DNA of 13,672 nucleotides, taken from NCBI GenBank assembly GCA_937928015.1, contig CALFXA010000202.1, positions 1-13,672 of the forward strand. Reading direction: 5' to 3'. How positions within the stretch are numbered: position 1 is the stretch's first letter; each line of letters begins with the position of its first letter. The notes under the pieces were generated by a model, which saw only the letters and a program-made list of their open reading frames with translations, searched no databases and was not told where the DNA came from. Positions 6,454-12,886 of this stretch are shown here, piece after piece. A program made the translations under genes and the position numbers. The stretch is from an uncultured Anaerolineales bacterium (GTDB lineage: Bacteria > Chloroflexota > Anaerolineae > Anaerolineales > Villigracilaceae).

Positions 6454-7566
6454 GGCCTTCTGACCAGTTTGCTCACCGAGCAGGCCGGTGGGTCGGAAGA
6501 GAAGGATCAGAACCAGTACAGTGAAGACCCACGCATTCGTCCAGCGGGTACTCAGATAGCCGTCGCTAAAGGACGCCAACAGGCCGATCAGGAAACCGCC
6601 AAGCATGGCGCCGGTGATGTTACCGATTCCGCCCAACACGGCTGCCGTGAAGGCTTGCAAGCCTGCGCGGAAGCCCATGAACCACCAGGCTGTATTGTTA
6701 TACAACCCAGCCATCAGGCCAGCGGCCCCGGCCAGGCCGCCGCCGATCAGGAAGGTGGCGGTGATGACCCGGTCAATGTCGATGCCGAGCATCTTGGCGG
6801 CGTCGCGGTTTTGGGCCGTGGCGCGCATGGCTTTACCCAAGGTAGTCCGCTGCACAAACAGATAAAGGCCGATCATCAAACTGACGGCAAGAATAATGAC
6901 GAGCAAATCCTTGATGGTAAAGCGCAGAGGCAGCCCGGAGGAGGCCAGGAGGTTCACATCCTGACCAAGACTATTGAACATGACCGAAAGCATGTCCGGG
7001 AATACTTTTTGGGAGGCGCCGCCAGTGGTCCCAAAGGAAGGCACCAGCCAGGCCTGGGCGGCCCACATCAGGCCCAGGTTTTCAATAATGAAGGACATGC
7101 CGATGGCCGAGATCAATGGAGCCAGACGTGGAGCGTTACGCAGGCGGCGATAGGCAAGGCGTTCGATGGATGCATTGAGCACAGCGCCGACCACAACTGC
7201 GACGACCAGCGCCAGGATTAGCCCAAGAGTGATCCTGACCGGGTCCTTGCTGTCGAGTGTCCCCGTCACAGAAAGGACGGTAAGGGACGTGAATACGCCG
7301 ATCATGTACACATCACCATGGGCGAAATTGATCAATTCAATGATGCCATAAACCATGGTGTAGCCGAGCGCAATAATGGCGATGATCGCGCCGTTGGAGA
7401 TGCCAATGATCAGGAATTGGATCAACTGGATGGGGTTGGCCTTGATGGCTGCCGCGATAGCCGGTACGTCCAGGCTGGCGATTGGGCCGATCAAGAACAC
7501 GATGTAAAGTACCAATAATGAAACGCCAAGCCCCCGCCAATTAAATTTCTTTTTAGTGGTTTCCAT
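6451..7566 (-). CDS. livH: Branched-chain amino acid ABC transporter permease LivH
   Basis: 371-residue polytopic membrane protein, the second permease half of the Liv transporter. The typical LivH start, with NGAIIAIIALGYTMVYGIIELINFAHGD (residues 58-85), is preceded by an additional N-terminal hydrophobic segment (about 13-30) after a basic METTKKK start. Later landmarks are the coupling loop GKAMRATAQNRDAAKMLGID, the Gly-rich GGGLAGAAGLMAG segment, TAAVLGGIGNITGAMLGG and the C-terminal LLFRPTGLLGE. ATG 7566 follows an AGGAG site. It is separated from livK by a hairpin with a T tract, so it is probably made at a lower level than the binding protein. Confidence 0.95.
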   Translation of the reverse strand: METTKKKFNWRGLGVSLLVLYIVFLIGPIASLDVPAIAAAIKANPIQLIQFLIIGISNGAIIAIIALGYTMVYGIIELINFAHGDVYMIGVFTSLTVLSVTGTLDSKDPVRITLGLILALVVAVVVGAVLNASIERLAYRRLRNAPRLAPLISAIGMSFIIENLGLMWAAQAWLVPSFGTTGGASQKVFPDMLSVMFNSLGQDVNLLASSGLPLRFTIKDLLVIILAVSLMIGLYLFVQRTTLGKAMRATAQNRDAAKMLGIDIDRVITATFLIGGGLAGAAGLMAGLYNNTAWWFMGFRAGLQAFTAAVLGGIGNITGAMLGGFLIGLLASFSDGYLSTRWTNAWVFTVLVLILLFRPTGLLGEQTGQKA

Positions 7567-7596
7567 GGTGCTCCTTGGCTGTCAGGACAAAAATGT

Positions 7597-7621
7597 GGGG
7601 GCGGCATCGATTGCCGCCCCC
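7597..7621 (-). terminator. Attenuating hairpin between livK and livH
   Basis: A 10-bp perfect GC-rich stem (7597-7606 with 7612-7621) has a 5-nt loop. In the direction of transcription it is followed by ACATTTTTG. It begins 19 nt after the livK stop and ends 30 nt before the livH start. Its place after the binding-protein gene fits partial termination or protection of the 3' end, which would give excess LivK over the permease genes. Confidence 0.8.
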
Positions 7622-7640
7622 AGTTGAACTGAGTGCTGGA

Positions 7641-8960
7641 TTACTTGAAGGTGCCGACAGACGTGTACGCACCGCCCTTGACCTGGTAGAAGGTCATGTC
7701 GGTGAGGCTGGTGTCGCCGTTGGCATCGAACGACCAGGTGCCGAGAGCGCCGTCGAAGTTCTTGATGGCGAAGACCGCGGTGTTGACGGCGGCGCGATCG
7801 GTGGGATCGCCACCGGCGGCGCAGACGTCTTCGATGGCCTTGAGAGCCACGTTCATGGTCTCGTAGCCATACACAGCGTAGGGCTCGGTCAGCTTGCCGT
7901 ACTTGGCCTCATAGTCCTTGACGAACTGGAGACCAGCGGGGGGCAGCTTGTCCAGCGGGACGCCGGCGACGGAGGCATAGGCGCCTTCGGCCACGTCAGC
8001 GCCAGCGCCGTCGATGAAGGCCTGGGTCTGGATGCCATCGGGGCCGACGTACTTGACTGTCTCGTTGTCGCCCATGATGGCGACTTTGTCCTTGAGCAGT
8101 TGGGAGGCGTTGTTGTCAACCACCATGCCGACGTAGATGGCATCCGGAGCGGCGCCACTGTTGCTGGTGGAGATCTTGGTCATGAGGGCCTTGTAGTCAG
8201 CAGCCTTCGGGTCGATGGACTCGTGGCCGAGAACGGTCAGGCCGATTTCCTTGGCGGTGGCTTCGAACACGTCCGCCACACCCTTGCCATACAGTTCGTT
8301 GTCGTCGAGGATGTAGACGGTGGTGGCGCCGAGAGACTTCACGAAGTTGGCGGCAACCTTACCCTGGATGTCGTCAGCGGCGACGACGCGGGAGTAGTTG
8401 CGAACGCCGGTCGGGTAGTAGGAATCGGTCACACCGGGCAGGTCCTTGTCAGCCTTGGTCAGGCCGGGGTTGGTGTTGGCCGGGGAGATCATGGTGAGCG
8501 GGCCAGCCTGATTCAGGATCGGGATGGACAGCTTGGCAGCGCCCGAGTTGAAAGTGCCGAGGTAGGCCACGATGGACGGATCAGCGGCAGCCTTGTTGGC
8601 GTTTTCGGTCTCGACGGCCGGATCCCACTTGCCGAGTGCGGCAGAGGCGTCATCCCACGCTTCGTACTCGAGGGTGTACTTGCCGCCGCAGGCGGCATAG
8701 TTGGCCTGTTCGAGGCGCAACTGCATGGCGTTGACGATGGTTTGAGTCTGGGTCAGGGAAGAACCGGTCATGGGCAGACTGGAGACGATCTTAAGCGTAC
8801 CCATCGCGGCAGCCGGCGGTTCAGTGGCGGCGGGAGCCTGTGTGGCAGGCGCCTCATTATTGGCGGGAGCTTCCGTGGCGGCGGGGGTGGAGCCGCAGGC
8901 CGCAAGCGCGAGGCTGGCGACCACGAGCACGGAAAGCAGAGCGAACAAACGCTTGGTCAT
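7641..8960 (-). CDS. livK: Branched-chain amino acid ABC transporter substrate-binding lipoprotein LivK
   Basis: 439-residue extracytoplasmic binding protein of the HAAT family. The N-terminus is a lipoprotein signal (MTKRLFALLSVLVVASLALAAC as two parts: charged start 1-4, hydrophobic 5-17) with lipobox LAAC and lipidated Cys22. An Ala/Pro/Thr-rich flexible tether (23-52) then leads to the type I periplasmic-binding fold beginning at LKIVSSLPMTGSS. Family landmarks are GTFNSGAAKLSIPILNQAG, MISPANTNPGLT, DDNELYGKGVAD and EPYAVYGYETMNVAL. It lacks the LivJ-type disulfide pair. ATG 8960 has a GGAGGAG site about 7 nt upstream. It is the first gene of livKHMGF and has its own promoter at 9197-9169 and a long leader. 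The substrate is probably branched-chain or similar amino acids by operon context, but is not proven by the sequence. Confidence 0.94.
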   Translation of the reverse strand: MTKRLFALLSVLVVASLALAACGSTPAATEAPANNEAPATQAPAATEPPAAAMGTLKIVSSLPMTGSSLTQTQTIVNAMQLRLEQANYAACGGKYTLEYEAWDDASAALGKWDPAVETENANKAAADPSIVAYLGTFNSGAAKLSIPILNQAGPLTMISPANTNPGLTKADKDLPGVTDSYYPTGVRNYSRVVAADDIQGKVAANFVKSLGATTVYILDDNELYGKGVADVFEATAKEIGLTVLGHESIDPKAADYKALMTKISTSNSGAAPDAIYVGMVVDNNASQLLKDKVAIMGDNETVKYVGPDGIQTQAFIDGAGADVAEGAYASVAGVPLDKLPPAGLQFVKDYEAKYGKLTEPYAVYGYETMNVALKAIEDVCAAGGDPTDRAAVNTAVFAIKNFDGALGTWSFDANGDTSLTDMTFYQVKGGAYTSVGTFK

Positions 8961-8996
8961 TTTCTTACTCCTCCGATGTCAATGTCTGATTTCGAT

Positions 8997-9010
8997 ACCC
9001 GCGAACGGGT
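8997..9010 (-). other. Small hairpin in the livK leader
   Basis: On the minus strand ACCCG and CGGGT flank a TTCG loop, a perfect 5-bp stem. It lies about 25 nt upstream of the livK Shine-Dalgarno sequence, close enough to influence ribosome access. Confidence 0.5.
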
Positions 9011-9094
9011 TGCACAAAACAGGCAGACAATGCTCTCTATTGTCCGCACCACCTCCTTTTGGCGAAGTTTGGGGTGAAGCCTACTTACAAGAAA

Positions 9095-9128
9095 GCCGGA
9101 GAAATATCCCTGGGGAGTTTCTCACGGC
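9095..9128 (-). other. Stable hairpin in the livK leader
   Basis: GCCG-T-GAGAAA (9128-9118, downwards) pairs with TTTCTC-CGGC (9104-9095) to give a 10-bp stem with a single bulged T and a 13-nt loop. It starts about 35 nt after the predicted transcription start. No T tract follows, so it is not an ordinary terminator; regulation or RNA stability is more likely. Confidence 0.6.
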
Positions 9129-9168
9129 TATTCGCTACGCTAAGTTTGCCACAAATTATTAATCGCTA

Positions 9169-9197
9169 ATGGTAAGATATTTTTGTTCAACGGTCAA
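9169..9197 (-). promoter_or_regulatory. livK operon promoter
   Basis: On the minus strand TTGACC (9197-9192) and TACCAT (9174-9169) are separated by exactly 17 nt, a good match to a housekeeping sigma70-type promoter. The predicted start near 9162 gives a leader of about 200 nt. The promoter lies just downstream of the cyclic-nucleotide-binding gene, with no clear terminator between, so some readthrough from that gene is possible. Confidence 0.7.
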
Positions 9198-9214
9198 GCC
9201 TTTTGTCTATACTT

Positions 9215-9712
9215 TTATTTTTTGATTGGCGGCTTGTACAACAGTTGTTCACGAATGCGCAGATCGGTATTGCGCATTTTCATGGCGAGATCCGCAGCCA
9301 GGTTGTACATCAAACGGAAGCCCAACTGAGGATACGTCTCGCACAACATGATCAACTTGTCGCGCGGAATGACCAGCAAATGAGTATCCTTGTAGGCTGC
9401 GTGAGCCGAGGCCGAGCGCAGGCCCTCATCCACCAATGCCACCTCTCCAAAGGACTGTCCGCGACGGAGCTTGGAGACCACGGTATCGTGCTGGCTCGTG
9501 CCTGCCGGGCCAACAATGGCCGAGTTGATCAGGATGTCCACTTCGCCCTGGGTGATGACGTACAGTTCCTTGCTGGAACTGTTTTCGGGGAAAATTACAT
9601 CCCCTTCATTAAACACCACTTCCTGGCAAAGGTTTGCCACCAATTCCAATTGGGTGGACGTGAACTGGTAGAAAATGTCGCTTTGTTTGAGGTAGTTAAC
9701 GAATGAGGTCAT
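9215..9712 (-). CDS. Stand-alone cyclic-nucleotide-binding domain protein
   Basis: 165-residue cytoplasmic protein made of one CNB (CRP/PKA-regulatory type) domain. The beta-barrel includes FNEGDVIFPENS, ELYVITQGEVDILI and the phosphate-binding cassette GQSFGEVALVDEGLRSASA (86-102 region; Glu90 and Arg99 are the residues that contact cyclic nucleotide). The C-terminal helices (about 123-160) contain no visible helix-turn-helix, so it is not a CRP-like transcription factor by itself. The ATG at 9712 is chosen because MTSFVNYLKQSDIF matches the normal start of the domain. A longer version starting at TTG 9751, 3 nt after the upstream peptidase stop, is possible. Neither start has a clear Shine-Dalgarno sequence. 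It follows the LysM/M23 gene and precedes the livK promoter; its output partner is unknown. Confidence 0.85.
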   Translation of the reverse strand: MTSFVNYLKQSDIFYQFTSTQLELVANLCQEVVFNEGDVIFPENSSSKELYVITQGEVDILINSAIVGPAGTSQHDTVVSKLRRGQSFGEVALVDEGLRSASAHAAYKDTHLLVIPRDKLIMLCETYPQLGFRLMYNLAADLAMKMRNTDLRIREQLLYKPPIKK

Positions 9713-9754
9713 GGTATTTGAAAGTGTAGCATATTCAGAGAGGCGACGCAACCG

Positions 9755-11164
9755 TTATGGGTAGGATTGATTCAGCCAGTCCAGAGGGTCTACCTGGACG
9801 CCGTTGACCCACAATTCCCAATGCAGATGCGGACCGGTGATGCGCCCCGTGCCTCCCACCAGGCCGATGACTTGTCCCTGCTCGACCATATCTCCCACCT
9901 GGACCTTGAACTCGGACTGATGCCAGAATCCGCTATATACGCCCCAGCCGTGGTCGATCACGGTGGCATTGCCACGCACGGTCCAGAAGCTGGCGAAGAC
10001 CACCCGCCCGGCCGCAGGTGCCGTGATGGGCAGCCCCGTCCCTCCGCCGAAATCGAGGCCCGTGTGGAAGCCGTCCACGCTGAGGTCGGTGCCCTGGCCG
10101 ATGTAGGTACGGCGATTGCCATAGCGCGAGGTGAAGTAAGTGGAGTCGGCGTATTGGATGGCGGGGGAGATGAAATCGCTACTCCAATATTTTTCAGGAT
10201 TGGCCGGTGTGGTGATGAGGGTCAACTGGTCCAGTTCGGGACCTGTGGCGGCGGGGTCGATGGTGGCTGGGTCAACGTACAGGAGCGGGTCATCTGGATA
10301 ATTGCCCGAGACCACGATTACCATCTGCTCGTAAGATTGTGTGGTGCCATCGGGCAGGGTGGCGTCGATCCGCAGCGGATATAGACCAGGATCGAGCAAG
10401 GCGTATACACCCTGGAGTGCCACCCGCCTGCCATCGTCCATGGGGAAGAAGTGCAGGGGATGATCCACGAGAACACCGCCGAGCGTAACGTCAGGTTGGG
10501 TCTTGACGATGATCTCGCCCGTGCCGCCCTGCTTGAGCGGCAGGTAGGGGATGCTCGCGCTTTCGAAAGCGGAGGGCAGTCCGCTGGCGGGTTGGCCGGA
10601 ACCAGTTCCAGGGGTGTACAGCGTGTCGCCGGGCAGGCCAGCCCAGGGTCCAGACAGACCGTTGAGGGTGCTGACTGTCCACTCGTCGGTGTTATTGCGG
10701 ACGGCCATCTCCAGCGTGGATTCTCCCGCCTTGGGACTCATGCTGGCATAGGTTGGGGCATCCGCCTGTTGTGGGACGATCATGCTCGCGCCGACGTAAA
10801 ACTCGGTGGGGCTGATGATGCGATTGAGTTTGCGGAAGAGGTCGGGGGCGATCTGTGTGCGGCGCATCAGGCTGCGATAGGAGTCACCGAAGTTGACCAG
10901 GGAAGTGTCGAGCACGCCGCTGATCCCTTCGAGCCCGGGGATGACAAGCTGCTGGCCCGCGAAGATATTGCTGTCGGCCAGGCTATTGGCATTCATCAGA
11001 TCGTCCACGCTGATGTTGAAGCGCGAGGCAATCGAAGACAATGTATCGCCCGTCTGAACCACGTAATACGGGCCACCATCTTGTGCGGAGGCAGGCAAAG
11101 CCAGCCCGAACAGGCTGATGACCAGCAGGATGATGGAAAAGGTTCTAATTGTTCTTGAATTCAA
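9755..11164 (-). CDS. Secreted LysM/M23 peptidoglycan endopeptidase
   Basis: 469-residue exported protein. Starting at TTG 11164 it has a signal peptide (basic MNSRTIR, hydrophobic 9-22, cleavage likely after ASA27). A good LysM domain follows (about 33-77: YYVVQTGDTLSSIASRF to GQQLVIPG), then two weaker LysM-like regions (about 90-130 and 140-190), a linker and immunoglobulin-like strands. The C-terminal M23/LytM metallopeptidase domain has zinc ligands H367 and D371 in HTGLD and H448 in HLH (446-448), with conserved H415 (FWHQS). All catalytic residues are present, so an active endopeptidase cutting cell-wall cross-links is expected. The reading frame is open further upstream, to 11266, but that part overlaps DUF192 and has no signal peptide at its start. 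With TTG 11164 the overlap is only 20 nt. The start remains the least certain point. Confidence 0.88.
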   Translation of the reverse strand: MNSRTIRTFSIILLVISLFGLALPASAQDGGPYYVVQTGDTLSSIASRFNISVDDLMNANSLADSNIFAGQQLVIPGLEGISGVLDTSLVNFGDSYRSLMRRTQIAPDLFRKLNRIISPTEFYVGASMIVPQQADAPTYASMSPKAGESTLEMAVRNNTDEWTVSTLNGLSGPWAGLPGDTLYTPGTGSGQPASGLPSAFESASIPYLPLKQGGTGEIIVKTQPDVTLGGVLVDHPLHFFPMDDGRRVALQGVYALLDPGLYPLRIDATLPDGTTQSYEQMVIVVSGNYPDDPLLYVDPATIDPAATGPELDQLTLITTPANPEKYWSSDFISPAIQYADSTYFTSRYGNRRTYIGQGTDLSVDGFHTGLDFGGGTGLPITAPAAGRVVFASFWTVRGNATVIDHGWGVYSGFWHQSEFKVQVGDMVEQGQVIGLVGGTGRITGPHLHWELWVNGVQVDPLDWLNQSYP

Positions 11165-11516
11165 CTTTGTCCCCAATCTGATAATCTTCCCAACGGTCGG
11201 GATGGATTTCGAGGATGTAACGGGCGGGCGCCTTGGACAGGTAGGCGGGTTTCCATGATTTGGCAATGACCTTGTCCACCACCGTCAGGCTGGAGTCGAT
11301 CCAGAAGACGGCCAGATCGAAGGGGACGAAGAACATGTGGATGGACGAGTCGAGGCGGGAGTCGCGCCCTTCGACCAGAAGCAGACCCTCGTCACGGCCG
11401 AGTGAGGAGCGGAACATCAGTCCGCGCAGGCGACACAGGAATGAGTCGCAAAATCCCACCCGGGCGGGGGTGGGCAGGGGATGGGTTAGGTTTTGGATGT
11501 GAATGGGATGGGGCAT
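11145..11516 (-). CDS. DUF192 family protein
   Basis: 123-residue protein of the DUF192 (COG1430) family, small beta-rich proteins of unsettled biochemical role, often exported or envelope-associated. Family features are IQNLTHPLP, CDSFLCRLRGLMFRSSL, GLLLVEGRDSRLDSSIHMFF (the conserved central block with Ser-Ile-His-Met-Phe-Phe), PFDLAVFWID, VVDKVIAKSWKPA and ARYILEIHPD. The frame is open up to 11642, but the upstream part is antisense-like to the response regulator's frame, so the ATG at 11516 was chosen because it leads straight into the domain. No signal peptide and no clear Shine-Dalgarno site are visible. It overlaps the start of the M23 gene by 20 nt, which suggests coupled expression with an envelope enzyme. 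Confidence 0.82.
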   Translation of the reverse strand: MPHPIHIQNLTHPLPTPARVGFCDSFLCRLRGLMFRSSLGRDEGLLLVEGRDSRLDSSIHMFFVPFDLAVFWIDSSLTVVDKVIAKSWKPAYLSKAPARYILEIHPDRWEDYQIGDKVEFKNN

Positions 11517-11530
11517 GGAATCATGAAAGA

Positions 11531-11550
11531 GGGCGGCCTGCAGGCCGCCC
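11531..11550 (-). terminator. Perfect GC-rich hairpin after the response regulator
   Basis: A perfect 20-nt palindrome made of GGGCGGCC, loop TGCA and GGCCGCCC, followed on the minus strand by TCTTTC. It starts 6 nt after the response-regulator stop and ends 14 nt before the DUF192 start. The T tract is short, so it may be a partial terminator that lets some transcription continue into DUF192-M23. Confidence 0.7.
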
Positions 11551-11556
11551 GAGAAA

Positions 11557-11955
11557 TTAGGAAACCAGGTTGTGTTGACTGAGGACCTTTTCCACGCTGT
11601 TGAGCAGTTCCTGGGGGCTGAACGGCTTGGTGATGTAATCATCCACCTTGGCGATGTGGATGCCCAACACGCGGTCGATGTTTTGGGCCTTGGCGGTGAC
11701 GACGATAACGGGGATGTCGCGGGTTTTTTCGTCCGCTTTCATTTGCTGGTATACTTCCCACCCGTCCATATCGGGCATCATCAGGTCAAGCAGGACCAGG
11801 TCGGGCAATTCTTCACGAACCAGCCTGAGACCTTCCTTCCCGCCCGCGGCCCCTTTAACGTCAAAGCCGCGCCGCCCCAGGATCAGACGGATAAGATCGA
11901 TCATTTCCTGTTCGTCTTCCACACATAAGATACGCTTGACCGATTGATTACTCAT
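11557..11955 (-). CDS. Single-domain response regulator (CheY-like receiver)
   Basis: 132-residue cytoplasmic receiver domain with no output domain. The acidic pair is E13-D14 (ILCVEDE), the phospho-acceptor is D57 (LVLLDLMMPDMDGWE), the switch Thr is T87 (VIVVTAKA) and the conserved Lys is K110 (YITKPFSPQEL). All phosphorylation residues are present, so it should be a functional phospho-switch acting by protein-protein contact. ATG 11955 has an AAAGGTG Shine-Dalgarno sequence 4 nt upstream. It is transcribed divergently from the exonuclease III gene, and no histidine kinase is encoded in the window. A strong hairpin follows its stop. Confidence 0.93.
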   Translation of the reverse strand: MSNQSVKRILCVEDEQEMIDLIRLILGRRGFDVKGAAGGKEGLRLVREELPDLVLLDLMMPDMDGWEVYQQMKADEKTRDIPVIVVTAKAQNIDRVLGIHIAKVDDYITKPFSPQELLNSVEKVLSQHNLVS

Positions 11956-11988
11956 GCAACACCTTTGCGATAGTTTACCATAAAACGG

Positions 11989-11994
11989 ATTATA
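11989..11994 (-). promoter_or_regulatory. Candidate -10 box for the response regulator
   Basis: The minus strand has a perfect TATAAT 33 nt upstream of the response-regulator start. The -35 position at 17-nt spacing, inside the exonuclease gene (12017-12012, TTCCAC), is poor. The box lies 3 nt from the divergent exonuclease start, so the two genes share a 42-nt control region. Confidence 0.45.
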
Positions 11995-11997
11995 TAA

Positions 11998-12759
11998 ATG
12001 AATATTATTACGTGGAATGTGAATGGGTTGCGGGCGGCTTTGGGGAAACAGGCCCTGGATTGGGTTTGGGAACGGGACCCAGACGTGCTCTGCCTGCAAG
12101 AGATCAAGGCCCGCCCTGAGCAATTGACCGAGGAGCAACGAACTTTCCCTGTTCATGAAGTCATTTGGAATCCCGCTGAGCGCGCAGGCTACAGCGGGGT
12201 GGCGACCTTTCTGCGTTCGCCTGCCCTGGAGAAGCAGATCGGGATGGATGCTCCGCATTTCGATGTGGAGGGGCGTGTCATCCAGACCCTGCACCCGGGC
12301 TTCCGCCTGTTCAATATTTACTTCCCGAATGGCGGCCGCGGCGAAGATCGCGTGGCCTATAAATTGGATTTTTACGCCCACCTGCTCGACCTGTGCGACG
12401 CCCTGCATGCACGCGGGGAAAAGATCGTCATCACGGGCGATTTCAACACTGCCCATCAGCCCATCGACCTGAAAAATCCCAAGGAAAACGAGAAGATTTC
12501 GGGTTTCATGCCCGAGGAACGCGCCTGGGTTCAGAAATTCCTCGATCACGGCTTTGTGGATGCCTATCGCCACCTGTATCCCGAAAAAGTGGAATATACC
12601 TGGTGGACCTACCGTCTGAATGCCCGCGCACGGGGTATCGGCTGGCGGCTGGACTATTTCCTCGTCTCGGAGGCGTTGATGCCGCAGGTCCGCGACGTGG
12701 TCATTCATGCCGACGTGCAGGGCTCCGATCATTGCCCCGTGGAATTAATCCTGGATTAG
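11998..12759 (+). CDS. xth: Exonuclease III / AP endonuclease
   Basis: 253-residue member of the endonuclease/exonuclease/phosphatase fold, close in length to E. coli Xth (268). It cleaves DNA at abasic sites and removes 3' blocking groups in base excision repair. Key residues are visible: N7 in TWNVNGLR, metal-binding E35 in CLQEIKA, Y108 in NIYFPNG, D148 and N150 in GDFNTAH, the WRLDYFLVS block (216-224) and the catalytic D244-H245 pair in SDHCP. The ATG at 11998 has no Shine-Dalgarno sequence; the preceding stretch is an AT-rich TTATATAA, so a very short leader or leaderless mRNA is possible. It is divergent from the response regulator and upstream of ftsH. Confidence 0.95.
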   Translation: MNIITWNVNGLRAALGKQALDWVWERDPDVLCLQEIKARPEQLTEEQRTFPVHEVIWNPAERAGYSGVATFLRSPALEKQIGMDAPHFDVEGRVIQTLHPGFRLFNIYFPNGGRGEDRVAYKLDFYAHLLDLCDALHARGEKIVITGDFNTAHQPIDLKNPKENEKISGFMPEERAWVQKFLDHGFVDAYRHLYPEKVEYTWWTYRLNARARGIGWRLDYFLVSEALMPQVRDVVIHADVQGSDHCPVELILD

Positions 12760-12781
12760 TCCCGTCTTTTTTGCCAGGATT
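12747..12781 (+). terminator. Weak inverted repeat at the end of the exonuclease gene
   Basis: AATCCTGG (12747-12754) and CCAGGATT (12774-12781) form an 8-bp stem whose 19-nt loop contains the stop codon and a run of six T. A run of five T follows at 12787-12791. The form is unusual for an intrinsic terminator, so the role is tentative. Confidence 0.3.
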
Positions 12782-12789
12782 GATCGTTT

Positions 12790-12818
12790 TTGACAGGAAA
12801 GTATTAGAGAATCATAGA
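12790..12818 (+). promoter_or_regulatory. Possible upstream ftsH promoter
   Basis: A consensus TTGACA (12790-12795) is followed after 17 nt by CATAGA (12813-12818), a poor -10. It may be a second, weaker promoter ahead of the extended -10 promoter at 12855-12863. Confidence 0.3.
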
Positions 12819-12854
12819 AAGATTTTACCGGTCAGGGCGTCTAGAGAGCGGACT

Positions 12855-12863
12855 TGGTATAAT
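12855..12863 (+). promoter_or_regulatory. Extended -10 promoter of ftsH
   Basis: TGGTATAAT is a perfect -10 with the TG of an extended element. It lies 24 nt before the ftsH start. No -35 match is found at normal spacing, which an extended -10 can compensate for. Confidence 0.6.
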
Positions 12864-12876
12864 TCGGAAACTATTT

Positions 12877-12881
12877 GGAGG
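12877..12881 (+). promoter_or_regulatory. Ribosome-binding site that sets the ftsH GTG start
   Basis: GGAGG lies 5 nt before GTG 12887. No ATG in this frame lies nearby upstream, and the protein from GTG begins with the expected short polar end and first membrane helix of FtsH. Confidence 0.85.
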
Positions 12882-12886
12882 ATTCC

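Larger units (their letters stand above)
8961..9168 (-). promoter_or_regulatory. Long structured 5' leader of livK
   Basis: About 200 nt separate the promoter from the livK start without a convincing gene. The stretch holds a strong hairpin (9095-9128), a small hairpin (8997-9010), and an isolated AAAAGGAGGTGG (9049-9060) far upstream of the true livK ribosome-binding site. The length and structure suggest cis-acting RNA control, but I do not recognise a named riboswitch. Confidence 0.45.

Noticed and set aside
7575..9077. A 500-codon open frame on the plus strand
   Set aside because: It lies antisense over all of livK, in a GC-rich region where the opposite frame stays open. Its translation is repetitive Gly/Val/Asp-rich with no family features, while livK has clear signal, fold motifs and a ribosome-binding site.
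9755..11266. M23 peptidase starting at 11266
   Set aside because: The added 34 residues lie inside the DUF192 frame, are Pro/Arg/Ser-rich and would place the signal peptide too far from the N-terminus.
11455..11490. A possible second REP-like insertion giving HPLPTPARVG in DUF192
   Set aside because: The segment fits the usual N-terminal strand of DUF192 proteins (NLT, then a few variable residues, then CDSF), so it is more likely native; only the G-run pattern was kept as an observation.
11145..11642. DUF192 starting at 11642 with 42 further residues
   Set aside because: The added part lies over the end of the response-regulator gene in another frame and has no family similarity; ATG 11516 leads directly into the domain.
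11557..12732. A 391-codon minus-strand frame that would fuse a long N-terminal part to the response regulator
   Set aside because: The upstream 259 codons are antisense to the exonuclease III gene, which has all catalytic motifs. The receiver domain starts normally at ATG 11955 with its own Shine-Dalgarno sequence.
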